Below are positions 10,533 through 21,764 of a stretch of DNA of 64,000 nt, piece by piece. Within the stretch, counting starts at the first letter, position 1; the number at the start of each line of letters is the position of its first letter. The stretch lies in assembly GCF_040712315.1 (NCBI RefSeq), contig NC_134015.1, positions 10,064,945 to 10,128,944 on the forward strand, given 5' to 3'. Made by a program: the position numbers and the translations under genes. The notes under the pieces are model-generated. The model searched no databases. It was given only the letters and a program-made list of their open reading frames with translations, and had not been told where the DNA came from. This DNA is from Castanea sativa. Lineage: Eukaryota; Streptophyta; Magnoliopsida; Fagales; Fagaceae.

Positions 10533-12554
10533 GGGTAAATGTAATTTTGGTTTCTACAGGGCCATTTTTTGATTTGGCTTTTAAATTGATTTTGCTCCTA
10601 AGTGAGTCCCTTCTTTTTTATATTCGTTTTTAAAATGGTCCCTACCGTCAACTCAGTTATAAAAAATGCTAAAGTAAGAAACAAAATACACTGTTTTTTG
10701 ACATGATTAATAAAATAATAATAATAAAAATATATTTAACATTTTTTAAATACCATGTCAGCATTTAAATTAATAAAAAAAAGCTAGCTAAGAAAATTTT
10801 TAAAAAAGTAAATTAAATTTTTTAATTTACTTAAACTAAAATCATTTCTTAAAAAATAAAAATTCATAATAGTTTTCATTCTTTTTCTTTTTGTTTTTGG
10901 TTAACCTCATCAGCTTAAAAAAAATCTTCTACACTCTTTACCACTAATCTCAAACTCCTTCTCTCTCTTCACCCTACACTTTCTACCACTAAGCTCACAA
11001 GCTCAGCCTTCTTCTCCACCATGCGCTAGAGCTCACAAACTCACAAGCAGACCACGCCGTGAACGTCAGTGACCGACAAGGTCTGCACCGGCGACTCAGC
11101 CTGGTAGTTCAGCGGAGGAAAGATTGAGTCGGTGTAAAACCTCAGGATGGAGAATCTGCCGCCGTTGTTGGCATCGGACGACGTGAGAATCTTTGTGAAG
11201 GACAAGATTTTATCCCCACCCGTAGCGGTGACGTCGTTTTGGCTCCTAGAAGGCTCAGATAGATAGTCGACGAATTTCTGTTGAGTGTGAGTAGGATGGA
11301 GGAGGAGCCTGGCAAAAACCTTGTCAGTAACCAAATCGGCGAGGAAATCAACGGCGGAGATTCGGTAAAGAGTGAGAGGCCTGGAGAGAACGTTAGGGAG
11401 AGAAAATTTGGAGGAGGAGAGGATTGCTCCACATGGCCTTGAGGGAAGTAGTGAACCCTAGAATAAACGATGGGGATTTGGACGGAGGAGCCGGCACAGG
11501 CTCGCCAGATTTTGGAGTCAAGGTGGCGGAGATTTCCCAGCGGCGAAGGTGGGTGAAGCTAAGGTGGCATCTTGCAAAATCTCAATTTTATTTGCTCTCT
11601 AGGGATTTGGAAGAAAGATTTGAAGAAAAAATTAAAATGATTGTATTGGTTTTGGATTTTACGCTTGTTTGTGTTTGTGTTTTTTTTTTTTTTTTTGCCG
11701 TTGATGTTCCGGGTTTGTATGTGTATTGAGTTTGTTTGTGTTCTGAGATTTTGCCTAAACTGTTCTGGGTTTTTCTTTTATTTTTTTTTATGCGGATTTG
11801 TATATTTTTCTGGATTTATGGGTTTGATTTCCTAGAGGTTTCAATTTTGATTGTGTTGGAATTTTTTTTGTGCTGAGATTGATTTTGAGTGGGTTAGTCA
11901 ATTGGGTTAGTCTTGATTTGGAGAAGAACATGAAGAATGAAGTTCTAGGTTGGAGGTTTATGGGTTTGACATTTTTCTGGGTTGGAGGTTTGATGATTTT
12001 TCTAGGTTGGTTTTCTCATGTGGGTTGGGGTTTGATGATTTTTTCATGTTCTGGAGGTTTCAGTGGAGGATAGGGATTTTGTATGAAATTTTGCATTGTT
12101 CTGGGTTTGATTGTACTTTTGTTCTGGGTTTAATTGTTATTGGATCCGGGAAGAACATGAAGAACAAGTTCTTGTGTTCTTACCTAAAAAATAATGAAAG
12201 CAATAATAATAATAATAATAATAATAATTAGATTTAAAAGTTTTTTTTTTTTAATTTAGTTTGAATTAAATTGAAAAAAATATAATTTTTTATATTTTTT
12301 TCATGAAACTGTCGTGGCTTTTTTTTTTTAATTTAAAAAATGCTAACGTGGCATTAAAAAAATATCAAATAAAATATTTTATTAGCCACATTAGCGATTA
12401 ACATGCCAACAATGCATTCCATTTGCCACTTTAGCATTTTTCGTAATTGGGTTGACGACTATGAAAAAGAAGGGACTTACCTAGAAGCAAAATCAGTTTA
12501 AGGACCAAATTAAGAAATGGCTCAAAATGTAGGAACCAAGAGTGCATTTACGCC
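10533..12554. mobile_element. Pack-MULE carrying an ARF17 fragment
   Basis: The left end begins gggtaaatgtaattttggtt and the right end, read inverted, begins ggcgtaaatgcactcttggt. The two arms stay alignable for roughly 250 bp, including the shared block tttgctcctaagtgagtccc and its counterpart. The element is bounded by a perfect 9-bp direct repeat, aatattttt, at 10524-10532 and 12555-12563. Long inverted repeats plus a 9-bp target duplication are the hallmark of Mutator-like elements. No transposase is present; the interior instead holds part of an auxin response factor gene, so it is a non-autonomous Pack-MULE. Confidence 0.88.
11050..11545 (-). pseudogene. ARF17: ARF17-like fragment (B3 DNA-binding region), truncated
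   Basis: Read on the minus strand, about 11545-11420 gives KIWRACAGSSVQIPIVYSR then YFPQGHVEQ, the start of an ARF17-type protein. After a frame change between about 11370 and 11420 the next frame gives ISAVDFLADLVTDKVFARL, then the B3 core with SDANNGG and VTDVHG, and ends abruptly at about 11050 with a stop. Known ARF17 is a repressor-type auxin response factor controlled by miR160. Here the rest of the B3 domain, the dimerisation region and the miR160 site are absent. Changes within the B3 core (for example SDANNGGRFSILRF where plants keep SDANNGGGFSVPRF) also suggest relaxed constraint. The fragment sits wholly inside a Pack-MULE, so it is a transposon-captured copy. Confidence 0.88.
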
Positions 12555-12563
12555 AATATTTTT

Positions 12564-13184
12564 CTAGTGTTGTTCAGGTGATCACATGTTGTGCCGGTTA
12601 GAGTATTCACTTGGGATGAGTTGCATATGCCATATGTGCAAAATGAAAAATCAAACTGAAAGATTAAACTTGTCCGATCATGAAAAATTAAACTGAAAGA
12701 TTAAACTGAAAGATTGTGTTAAGCTAAATTTTGAATCCACAAATAAAACCCAACAACCATTTCTCGTGCCATGATTTGAATAGAAGGCTTTCAAAGAACA
12801 AATGTGTTTAACCATGCACCATTAATTATATCGGTAAGTCTTTCATAAAATCTTTAGAGACAAATAGGCAAGCTAATACAAGCAGATCCATGTAAAATGT
12901 CATATAATTTCATATTTTTTAATTGTCACTGAAATCATTGAATTCGGCTCATGGGTGCATATGTACCCACTTAACACTTTCTCATCTAGGTGCCAATTTT
13001 TAATATTTTTTCATGATGTCAGTTTGAGGCAGCGCCCCCTCCAGTCCAACCACGAGCTAATAAGAGCCACTTTCCAAATTTTCTTGCCATTAAAATTATC
13101 TTCCTGACTAAATTTTCTTTTACATTTCTTGACTATGGGTTATGGTATCATGGAGTGAATCCATTTGGAGTTCTAAAGTAAGGC
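12564..13184. other. Gene-free stretch; right part is a local interspersed repeat
   Basis: No gene is seen. From about 13135 the sequence (tatggtatcatggagtgaat, then ggagttctaaag) belongs to the repeat also seen at 26220-28330, which the copia element at 13185 has split. Confidence 0.55.
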
Positions 13185-13582
13185 TGTCAAAGTTTAGATA
13201 GTAAAAAGTCAGATGCAAGCACTTCAAGATGAATTAGCTGAAGAATGAATGAAGACATTAACTCAGGTAGAGAGGCAGAGCATTGGAGCAGAGCATTAGA
13301 ACATTTGTGGATGAATTCATTAAACGACTGTTATAGCAGATATGACCTGTAGTTTTAGTCTTAGATTAGTTGGTTGCTATGTATTGACATGTGTAGTGTG
13401 ATGATTGGTTGTAGATATTGGATCCGCATATTTTGGATTTAGTTAAGAGTTAGTTATTTTCATTTCTTTGCTAGCTCTGTATATAAACCTCTTGTACATC
13501 AATTTGTTAATTAATGCAATTATTAGAAAGCTTCTTCAATCTCTCTCTCTCTCTCTCTCTCGTAGCACTCTGTTTTCATATA
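13185..13582 (+). repeat. 5' LTR of the copia element
   Basis: 398 bp, starting TGTCAAAGTTTAGATAG. It contains a TATA-like tgtatataaacc near 13477 and a CT run near 13542-13560 before the end. The exact last base (13578 or 13582) is judged from the primer site and the right LTR. Confidence 0.88.
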
Positions 13583-13595
13583 TGGTATTAGAGCC
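13583..13595 (+). other. Primer binding site (tRNA-Met type)
   Basis: tggtattagagcc, one base from the usual plant copia primer site complementary to initiator tRNA-Met, directly after the 5' LTR. Confidence 0.88.
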
Positions 13596-13609
13596 TCGTG
13601 CTTTTGTCA

Positions 13610-14590
13610 ATGGCGAATCAAGATCAAGCTTCAACAACTTCTGCTTCTCAATCTATTGCTCTTCGTGAGCTTTCTCCAATGGAGGATTCGAGAAGCCCTT
13701 TCTTCTTGCACCATGGAGAATCACCAGGTGCAATTCTTGTCACGCAGCTCTTGATAGAGGCAAATTACCCTAATTGGGCTAGGGCTATCCTCATGGCATT
13801 GGATGCGAAGAGCAAGCTAGGTTTTGTGGATGGTTCTATCACAGCTTCCATGGCTGTTACCCCTCTGGAAAAGATTGCTTGGTCAAAGAACAATTCCATG
13901 ATTTCTTCATGGATCTTGAATTCCGCTTCACCTCACATCATTGCAAGTGTGATTTACAGAAACACTGCAATGGAGGTTTGCAATTCACTCAGAAATAGTT
14001 TCTCACAAGCCAATGGTCCACGAATTTCACAGCTTTAGAAATTGATCTCAACAATTATGCAAGAAGATGCAATAGTGACTACCTACTTCACTAATCTTCA
14101 AGCTTCTTGGGATCAACTGCTTAATCTCAAGCCTTTACCATCTTGTTCTTGTGGTAAATGTGTTTGTGGAGTGAATGATAAAATCACATTTTTTAATCAT
14201 CAAGATACATTGATGCAATACCTCAATGGCTTGAATGAAGCTTTTTCACAAGCCAGGACACTGATTCTAATGATGGAGCCAAGTCCCTCAATTGACAAGG
14301 CCTTCTCTTTGGTGATACAATAGGAAAGGCAGAGGGCTTTAGGTTTCAATGGTGGTGTGTCAGTTGACTCAACAACTCTTGCAATTAAGACTCAAGGGTT
14401 CAACCAAGGTGGGAAGAACAAAGGCAAGGGTAGACCTGTATGCAGCCATTATGGCAAAATTGGCCATTTCATGGAAAAGTGTTACAAACTAGTGGGATTT
14501 CCACCAGGGTACAAGCAAAAGGGCAAAGTGTCTTTGGCAAATCAAGTGACTTTTGATGGTGACTCTGCTCAATCCGAGGCTGCATCATAG
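13610..14590 (+). pseudogene. copia gag, broken
   Basis: Begins MANQDQASTTS and contains the gag core with NYPNWARAILMAL and KLGFVDGSI. A stop at 14036-14038 and another at 14321-14323 interrupt it. The nucleocapsid zinc knuckle follows at about 14440-14482 (C-x2-H pattern, CSHYGKIGHFMEKC, where one expected Cys is Tyr). A further stop ends this part at 14588-14590. Gag would form the virus-like particle of the retrotransposon. Confidence 0.85.
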
Positions 14591-15970
14591 TCAAGCTCTT
14601 TTCCCTTTACAGTTGAACAATGCCAGCAGTTGTTGTCAATGTTGAGCTCTCATGCATCTTCTTCTAACAACTAAGATGTTGTTCATGCAGCCAATTCAGC
14701 TCTCTCAGGTATTTCTTGTGCCTCTTTCCAGGATTCTGTTTCCCTTAATTTGAAAATTTTAGTTTTTGATGAAAAATCCTTCAAACAAAACAGCTCACGG
14801 TGAAGGAACTTGGGTTCTTGACACAGGAGCCACTGATCATATCATTCATTCTACATCTTTGTTTACCAAACTAACTAGTTCAATCTCTTCTTTTGTGCAT
14901 TTATCTAATGGTGAAAAAGTTCTTGTCACACACATAGGAACAGTTCAACTCACTCCAACCTTAATTCTTGAAGATGTGATTTATGTCCCAGCTTTCACCT
15001 TTAGTTTGATTTCAGTAAGTAAATTAACCAAATCCTTGTCATGTTGCTTGGTTTTTCTCTCAAATTATTGTTTCATTCAGGACCTTACTTGTTGGAAAAT
15101 GATTGGATTAGGTAAGCTTCATAACAACTTGTACCTGCTGCAAACTTTAGAGAATTGCAAGTCTATCTCAGAAGCCGCTACTATCCTAGAGTCGGTTTTC
15201 AAGTCTTTTGCTCATTCTGTTCCTATGCTTCTAATGACAGTAAGCCTTACTTGTGGCATTTTAGGTTAGGACACATGTCTGATGACACACTTCACCATTA
15301 TATATTAGATTTATCCTCTTTTCATTCAAATAAAGCCTATGTTGTTTGCCCTATTGCAAAGCTTTAAAGATTGCCCTTTCCTAATTCTAATCATCTATTT
15401 GAGCATGCTTTTGATTTAATCCATTGTGATGTATGGGGAGCCTTTGCTAAAGCAACTCATGATGGTTTTAGATACTTTCTTACAATTGTAGATGATGCTA
15501 CAAGGTCCACATGGGTTTACCTCATAAAATCTAAAATAGATACTAGGCCTTTGTTAATTTCATTTTGCAAGATGATCTTTACTCAATTTCAAACCAACAT
15601 CAAAGTAATTAGAACTGAGAATGCTCAAGAATTTTTCCTTAGAGACTTTTATGCTCAACATGGGATTATCCATCAACACTCTTGTGTTGATACTCCACAA
15701 CAAAATTCAGTTTTGGAAAGAAAGCATCAACATATTTTAAACATTGCTAGGACATTGAAATTTCAGTCTAATATACCACTTTGCTATTGGGGAGATTGTG
15801 TTTTGACAGCTATTTATATCATTAACAGGCTGCCCAGTACTGTTTTGGACCATAAAACTCCCTTTGAGAAATTTTATGGTAAGATTCCCTCTTATCATCA
15901 CTTAAAGGTGTTTGGTTGTCTTTGCTTTGCATCGACACTAGCTCACAATAGGTCTAAGTTTGCTCCTAGA

Positions 15971-16528
15971 TCTATTCCTCGTGTCTTTCTTGGTTACCTT
16001 TTTGGTGTTAAGGGTTATAAGTTGTTAAATTTGGTCACAAGGCAAATGTTCATTTCAAAGGATGTTTCATTTCATGAAAATGTTTTTCCTTTCATTTCTT
16101 CTATCACTTCACCGCAATCCTCTATTTCTTTTCCTCACATTTGTCCTAATGTGGCAATCCCTGTTGATGCCATGTTTCTAGACCATATTGTTTCTTCTCC
16201 AGGCATTCCATCTTCTACTTTTAGTCTTACTCGTGTTTCTTTTCCATCTTCTATTCCTTGTGTCTTTCTTGGTTACCCTTTTGGTGTTAAGGGTTACAAG
16301 TTGTTAAATTTGGTCACAAGGCAGATATTCATTTCAAGGGATGTATCATTTCATGAAAATGTTTTTCCTTTCATTTCTCCTATCACTTCACCACAATCCT
16401 CTATTTCTTTTCCTCACATTTGTCCTAATGTGGCAATCCCTGTTGATGCCATGTTTCTAGACCCTATTGTTTCTTCTCCAGGCATTCCATCTTCTACTTG
16501 TAGTCTTACTCAGGTTTTTGACCAAGTA
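15971..16528 (+). repeat. In-frame 279-bp tandem duplication in integrase C-terminal region
   Basis: Two adjacent units (15971-16249 and 16250-16528) each start tctattcct and encode the [15 protein letters not shown] block. They differ at only a few sites. Because 279 is divisible by three, the frame continues through both copies. Confidence 0.9.
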
Positions 16529-18427
16529 TTGGATCCTGTTCTTCCTGACATTTCAGATTTTGCAGTACCAAAATCTGTCATATCAGATTTTGCTCATATC
16601 ACTTCTGCAAAACCTGATCCTTTACCTCTTAATCATAGTCATGTAGTTGTTCAACCTGCTTCCACTCCTTCTTTAAAAAGATCCTCTAGGCCTTCCGAAA
16701 CCTCTACCTACTTGCAAGACTATAAGTGTAGCACTATCACTTCAACTGAGCTTACATAGTCTAATCAACTCAACAGCAAGTCAGGTGCTTCCTTAATTAA
16801 TCCAGGTACTAAATACCCTCTTTCTGATTACATTGATTCTTTCCCTCTCTCTCCTTCCTATGCCAATTTTTGCTCTCTTATCACCTCAATCCCTGAACCA
16901 AGATTCTATCATGAGGCTGTTAAGGATCCTAAATGGCAAGAGGCCATGAATGCTGAGATTGCAACTTTGGTTTCCAATCATATTTGGACTCTTACTCCTT
17001 TGCCTTCCAACAAAAAGGCCATCGGATGCAAATGGGTCTATAAGGTCAAATATAAGGCAAATGGCTCTATGGAGAGGTATAAAGCAAGATTAGTTGCTAA
17101 GGGGTTTACTCAGCAAGAGGGATTGGATTTTACTAATGCATTCTCACCAATTGCCAAGTTGACCACGGTTAAGACACTTCTTGCCATTTCTGCTATGAAA
17201 GGGTGGCATTTAGTCCAATTAGATGTCAACAATGCATTCTTAAATGGGGATTTACATGAGGAGGTCTATATGCAACTCCCTCAAGGCTTACACAGCAAAG
17301 GGGGGAATGTTATTTGTAAATTGAATAAGTCTTTGTATGGGCTCAAACAGGCATCAAGGCAATGGAATGCAAAATTTTGTTTTGTTCTTAAGCAGCTTGG
17401 TTTTAAGCAATCAAAAGCTGACTACTCATTATTTACAAGGAAGCTTAATAATGCTTTCATAGCATTGGTGGTTTATGTTGATGATATTCTCATAGCTAGC
17501 AACAATGCTCAAGAAGTTGAAGCACTTAAAGTTTCTTTAGATCAACACTTCAAACTAAAAGACTTTGGAGGCTAAAAGTATTTTCTTGGTCTTGAGATAG
17601 CTAGATCAGAGAAAGGAATTACTTTGTGTCAACAAAAATATGCCTTCGAGATTTTAAAACATGCAGGAATGTCAGCTTGCAAGGTACCAATGGAGCAGAA
17701 TTGGAAGTTAAGCAAGTTTCAAGGTAAACTGTTGTCTAATCCTGGAGTGTGCAGAAGGTTAGTGGGTAGGTTGTTATATCTAACTATCACTAGGCCAGAT
17801 ATAGCATACCCTATTCACAATCTGAGTTAGTTTATGTCCAAACCCAGGAAGCCTCATTAGAGATGCCGCTTACAAGGTGTTGAAGTACATAAAGGGTTGT
17901 CTTGGTCAAGGAATTTTCCTATTTGCCTCATCAGATTTTCATTTGAAGGCTTATACAGATGCTGATTGGGCATCTTGCATAGATACTAGAAGGTCAACCA
18001 CAGGGTATTGCATAATTTTGGGTGATTCTATAATCTCTTGGAAGTCTAAGAAACAATCCATAGTGTCTAGGTCTTTTGCTGAAGCAGAATATAGAGTTAT
18101 GGCTGTCATAGTTTGTGAAATGACTTGGCTGTTGGCATTATTGAAGGATTTGGAGATCTATCATCCTTAATCTGCTCTTTTATTTTGTGACAATCATGCA
18201 ACCATTTATATTGGAGAAAATCTTGTATTCCATGAAGGAACCAAGCATATAAAGGTGGATAGCCATGTTGTCAGAGATAGGGTGCAAGACAATGTGGTTA
18301 GATTGTTCTTTACTCCTACACACACACAACTGGAAAACTTACTTACAAAGGCTTTTAACAGTCAACAACTGAAATACTTATTAGGTAAAATGAATATTGT
18401 GAATATCCACAGTTCAGCTTCTCATCT

Positions 18428-18437
18428 TGAGGGGGAA
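18428..18437 (+). other. Polypurine tract of the copia element
   Basis: tgagggggaa immediately precedes the 3' LTR, the usual plus-strand priming site of plant copia elements. Confidence 0.85.
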
Positions 18438-18798
18438 TGTCAAAGTTTATATAGTAAAAAGTCAAATGCATGCACGTCAAGATGAATTAGCTGAAGAATG
18501 AATGAAGACATTAGCTCAGGCAGAGAGGTAGAGCATTAGAGCAGAGCATTGGAGCATTTGTGGATGAATTCATTAAACGACTGTTATAGCATATACGACC
18601 TGAAATTTTAGTCTTAGATTAGTTGGTTGCTATGTATTGACACATGTAGTGTGATGATTGGTTGTAGATATTGGATCTGCATATTTTGGACTTAGTTAAG
18701 AGTTAGTTATTTTTATTTCTTTGCTAGCTCTGTTTTATAAACCTCTTGTACATCAATTTGTTAATTAATTCAAGTATTAGAAAGCTTCTTCAATCTTG

Positions 18799-18849
<51 letters not shown>

Positions 18850-18884
18850 AGCTTCTCTATCTCATAGCACTCTGTTTTCTTATA
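18438..18884 (+). repeat. 3' LTR of the copia element
   Basis: 447 bp, starting TGTCAAAGTTTATATAG. It is longer than the left LTR because of a CT microsatellite of about 50 bases at 18800-18846 and a short extra block after it. Confidence 0.9.
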
Positions 18885-18889
18885 AAGGG

Positions 18890-19082
18890 CATGGATCGCA
18901 TTGTAATAACACCACTTATGGAACACGTGTTAACACCACAATGTTTCCTTAAATCCACGTGACGGTAAGGCCTATATGCAACACTAATAAAGCTTAATTT
19001 CAAAACTTTAGGGACTAAAATTGCTCATTTGAAACATTAGATACTAAAAGGACTCAATATGGAAACTTTCTGGGACAAAATG

Positions 19083-19133
<51 letters not shown>
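18890..19133. other. Local repeat remainder and (AT)n microsatellite
   Basis: 18890-19080 is the right half of the interspersed repeat interrupted by the copia element (ataacaccacttatgg; gctcatttgaaacattagat). A pure AT run of about 47 bases follows at 19085-19131. No gene. Confidence 0.7.
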
Positions 19134-19136
<3 letters not shown>

Positions 19137-19837
19137 GGGGGCCCGAGGTCCGAGGAAGGATACAACAAGCTGTGACTATCACTATAGAAGCATTCTAAGC
19201 CCGAGGAGAGGATTCACCCGAAGATAGGAGGAGAAGAGACAAAATACTTCTTGGAAGTTCGAATGGAGAGGATGGTGTTTAGAGAGAGGGTCAAAGTGGT
19301 TGAAGGAAGTTTCCAGTGAAAGCTCACCTACTACCTTCGCATTCAATGACTGGCAACAACTTTATCAGTTGCATTGATGAGGAAGTGGCCTAAGCAGTGG
19401 AATTCACAGCTAAGTAGCTCCTTCTACCACCTTCAACTGAAGTTTAAGGGAAAAAGTGTCCTAAGTAGAGTTTGGAGGATTGTAGATGAAGGGTTAGGAT
19501 GCAATGATCTTAGAAGTATATAAAGAAAGGAAACTTCCAGATGAAGGGATCTAGAAAAATAATCAAAGTATATAGATTAGAACAAGAACAGTGAGAGAAA
19601 GAAAGAGAACAGTGTATCTCCTAGCATAAGAACTTCGTCCTTGGACGAGCTTGTAAAGAGCCTGTTATATATTTAATCTTGGACTTTCGTTCATTCCTTC
19701 CTTGTTTGTATCCTTGGGCTAAGCCCAACTTGTTTTACCTCACTCTCTTTACAAATATCTATTGATTTGGGCCTAGTTGGATAGCACAAATTTCACTATT
19801 CTAAGTGGGTTTGGGCCACCAAATTTTTGTATAAACA
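19134..19837 (+). mobile_element. Probable solo LTR
   Basis: The unit starts TGTGGGGGCCCGAGG and ends tttttgtataaaca. It carries a TATA box (tatataaag near 19517-19525) followed by a purine-rich leader, as in the U3-R part of plant LTRs. It has no coding frame and no second copy in the window. No clean target duplication is seen, perhaps because the left flank is an AT microsatellite. Ends are approximate. Confidence 0.5.
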
Positions 19838-20605
19838 TGTTTTAGCTCGTACTTAAGCAATGTGAGACACTTGGATCGTAACATACCACCACGCTCTGTA
19901 GCCAATGTCTACGATGACTTACTCTATCAAAACTAACTCGATGGTAGCCCTTTCTCTTTTTGGTGGCTCCACTCACCTACCAATTATTCAATGACTAGCA
20001 AGAAATTTTAATCTATCCTCTAGGTTGCCTCCTTTGAGATTCGACCACAAAAGCTGCAATTCATTTGATCTCATAATCAACAAGCTACGTCTGATTATTT
20101 GACGTGATGGTTAACTTTGATACCAAATGATACAAACCCATGTGTAGAACTCACCCTTGAAAAATGCCTTGCAAGGGAAAGGGCCCAAGAGCTTATATAT
20201 ACATTGTTAAGCTAACACTTAAACCATGTGGGATATTATGATCATAGCATGCCATCACGGTCCGCACTTGACGTCCACAATGGCTCACTTTATCAACATG
20301 GACAAGATGGTAGCCTTTTTTTTTTTCGTGGATCCACTCACCTATTAGTTATTCGATGATTTAGTAAGATATTTTAATTTAGCCTCTAGGTCATCCCATC
20401 TAAGACTTGATCACAAAATCACAACTTATTTGACCCCCATAATCAATGAGTTATGTCCGATTACTTGACGTAGTGGTTGTTTCTGATAGCAAATGATACA
20501 AACCCATAGATAATTAAAACTCACACTTGAAAACTGGTTTGCAAGGAAAGGGTATCCAATAACTTATATAAACTTGTTTAAGCTTGTATTTAAGCAATAT
20601 AGGAT
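19838..20605 (-). repeat. Two 366-bp diverged tandem units, TRIM-like
   Basis: The blocks aaatgatacaaaccca (20125 and 20491) and the surrounding sequence recur with a 366-bp period, including ccactcacctay, tctaggt and gacgtrrtggtt. Directly left of each tgatacaaaccca lies a motif close to the complement of the tRNA-Met primer site (ctttgataccaa in the first unit, degraded in the second). Read on the minus strand this gives LTR-internal-LTR-internal-LTR, with LTRs of about 110-120 bp carrying a TATA-like tttatataag. It is probably a TRIM element multiplied by unequal recombination. Confidence 0.45.
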
Positions 20606-21224
20606 ACTTTGAAAATTTTAAGAAAATTTTCATGTATTTTTTGTTGGTTTTTATTTTATTTATTTTATAAGGTATATATAATATGCTTTAGCTTTCAAAC
20701 TTTAAATTTATGATGTATTTTGGTATTTTTTTTTATAAGGAATTTATATTTTTATGTTTCAAGATTTAAAATTATATATATATATATATTTATATCTCAT
20801 TGTATTAATATAAATGGTTGCCACAATTTACATCAAATAGGATATATTCCATGACAATAGGTGGGGTTTCCTCTATCCTGAAGGTGAGAAATTGATGTTA
20901 ACTTCCATTTTTACGGTTGCTTTCGTATTAATTTGTTGATTTTTTATTGTATGATATTGAAAGCAGTTATCATTGTTTTATGCAAATGAGAAAGCAACAT
21001 GTACAATATATGCAAATTTTATAATAGTATGGAGTAATTCGATATATACTAGGTGATGATCCACATATTTGTTTTGCTTCAGAATAATTTATGCTATGAT
21101 TTTTAGGTAACCCATGCCTTTAATTATAATCATGTCATTAATAATATTTTCAAAAGCCTTGTATTTTAGACATCAATTTAGGTTCAAATATCCCCTAAAT
21201 TTATATATATATATATATATATAA
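20606..21224. other. AT-rich gene-free stretch
   Basis: No gene is seen. Short AT microsatellites lie at about 20773-20790 and 21204-21223. Confidence 0.65.
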
Positions 21225-21390
21225 TTTTTTTTTTATTATAGAGTTTCAATTTATGATGTTTGGTTTTAATAATTGTGTTTTTTATCAGGCTAAGATATTA
21301 ATTGGTTTTTAGTGTAAGTGAAAATTGAACCCCATATCTCATATTCTAACATCAAAAACTTTATTAGTTAAACTAACTAAGCTCACACTT
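21225..21390 (-). mobile_element. tRNA-derived SINE, degraded
   Basis: On the minus strand the sequence starts gtgtgagcttagttagtttaact (A-box region) and has gggttcaattttc as a B-box-like block, then the ccaatt and atcatgata-like body seen in the SINEs at 28438 and 39701, and ends in a T-rich (A-rich on its own strand) tail. It is much more diverged than the other two. Confidence 0.55.
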
Positions 21391-21764
21391 TTTTTTTTCA
21401 TTTTATTATTTTAAGAAAACAACTCTATTATACCAATATATTATATATCAATGGCCTAATACGAGATAGATAATTAATAACAGAACACAGTAACACACTA
21501 TCGAAATAACCCAGATAATAATGTTTATATTAAATGATGTTAAGAAATGTGACTGATTAAGACTCAATTTATTTGTTTATTTTTGTATCCATTAAGACTC
21601 GTATTCTATATCCTCTTAAAAGGGGAAGGAATGAGATTTTCTGCAGGGAAACAAAGATTTTTTTAATTTGTTTTTTAAACAAGTGAGTTTAATTTCTCCC
21701 CCCCAAGGGAAAGGTATTAACCAAGATTGTTTTGCAGGGAAACAGCCAATTAACGAATTTATTA
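21391..21764. other. Gene-free stretch upstream of the DUF4220 pseudogene
   Basis: AT-rich sequence with no recognisable frame. It may hold the decayed promoter and 5' end of the pseudogene that follows, but no promoter element could be assigned. Confidence 0.5.

Larger units (their letters stand above)
14766..18485 (+). pseudogene. copia pol (protease, integrase, RT, RNase H), broken
   Basis: Protease motif DTGATDH lies near 14820. The GAG-pre-integrase LWHFRLGHMSDD follows near 15250 in a shifted frame. Integrase begins at 15371 (HCDVWG); its second acidic site reads RTENAQEF, so the catalytic Asp is Glu, while the Glu region [10 protein letters not shown] remains. Reverse transcriptase spans 16946-17575 and keeps YVDDI. 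RNase H pieces lie at 17624-18170 ([16 protein letters not shown]). Stops or shifts occur at about 15269, 15367, 16759, 17575, 17830, 18170. A 93-codon internal duplication is listed separately. Confidence 0.92.
13185..18884 (+). mobile_element. Ty1/copia retrotransposon, old and inactivated
   Basis: LTRs at 13185-13582 and 18438-18884 start TGTCAAAG. A primer site, a zinc-knuckle gag, protease, integrase, reverse transcriptase, RNase H and a purine tract follow in copia order. Flanks are aaggc (13180-13184) and aaggg (18885-18889), a 5-bp target duplication with one change. The LTRs differ at roughly 6 % of aligned sites by eye, plus a CT-repeat expansion in the right one. The coding region is split by several stops and frame changes, so it cannot move itself. 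Confidence 0.95.

Noticed and set aside
11424..11729. 101-codon plus-strand frame
   Set aside because: Mostly antisense to the ARF17 fragment and then T-rich filler inside the Pack-MULE.
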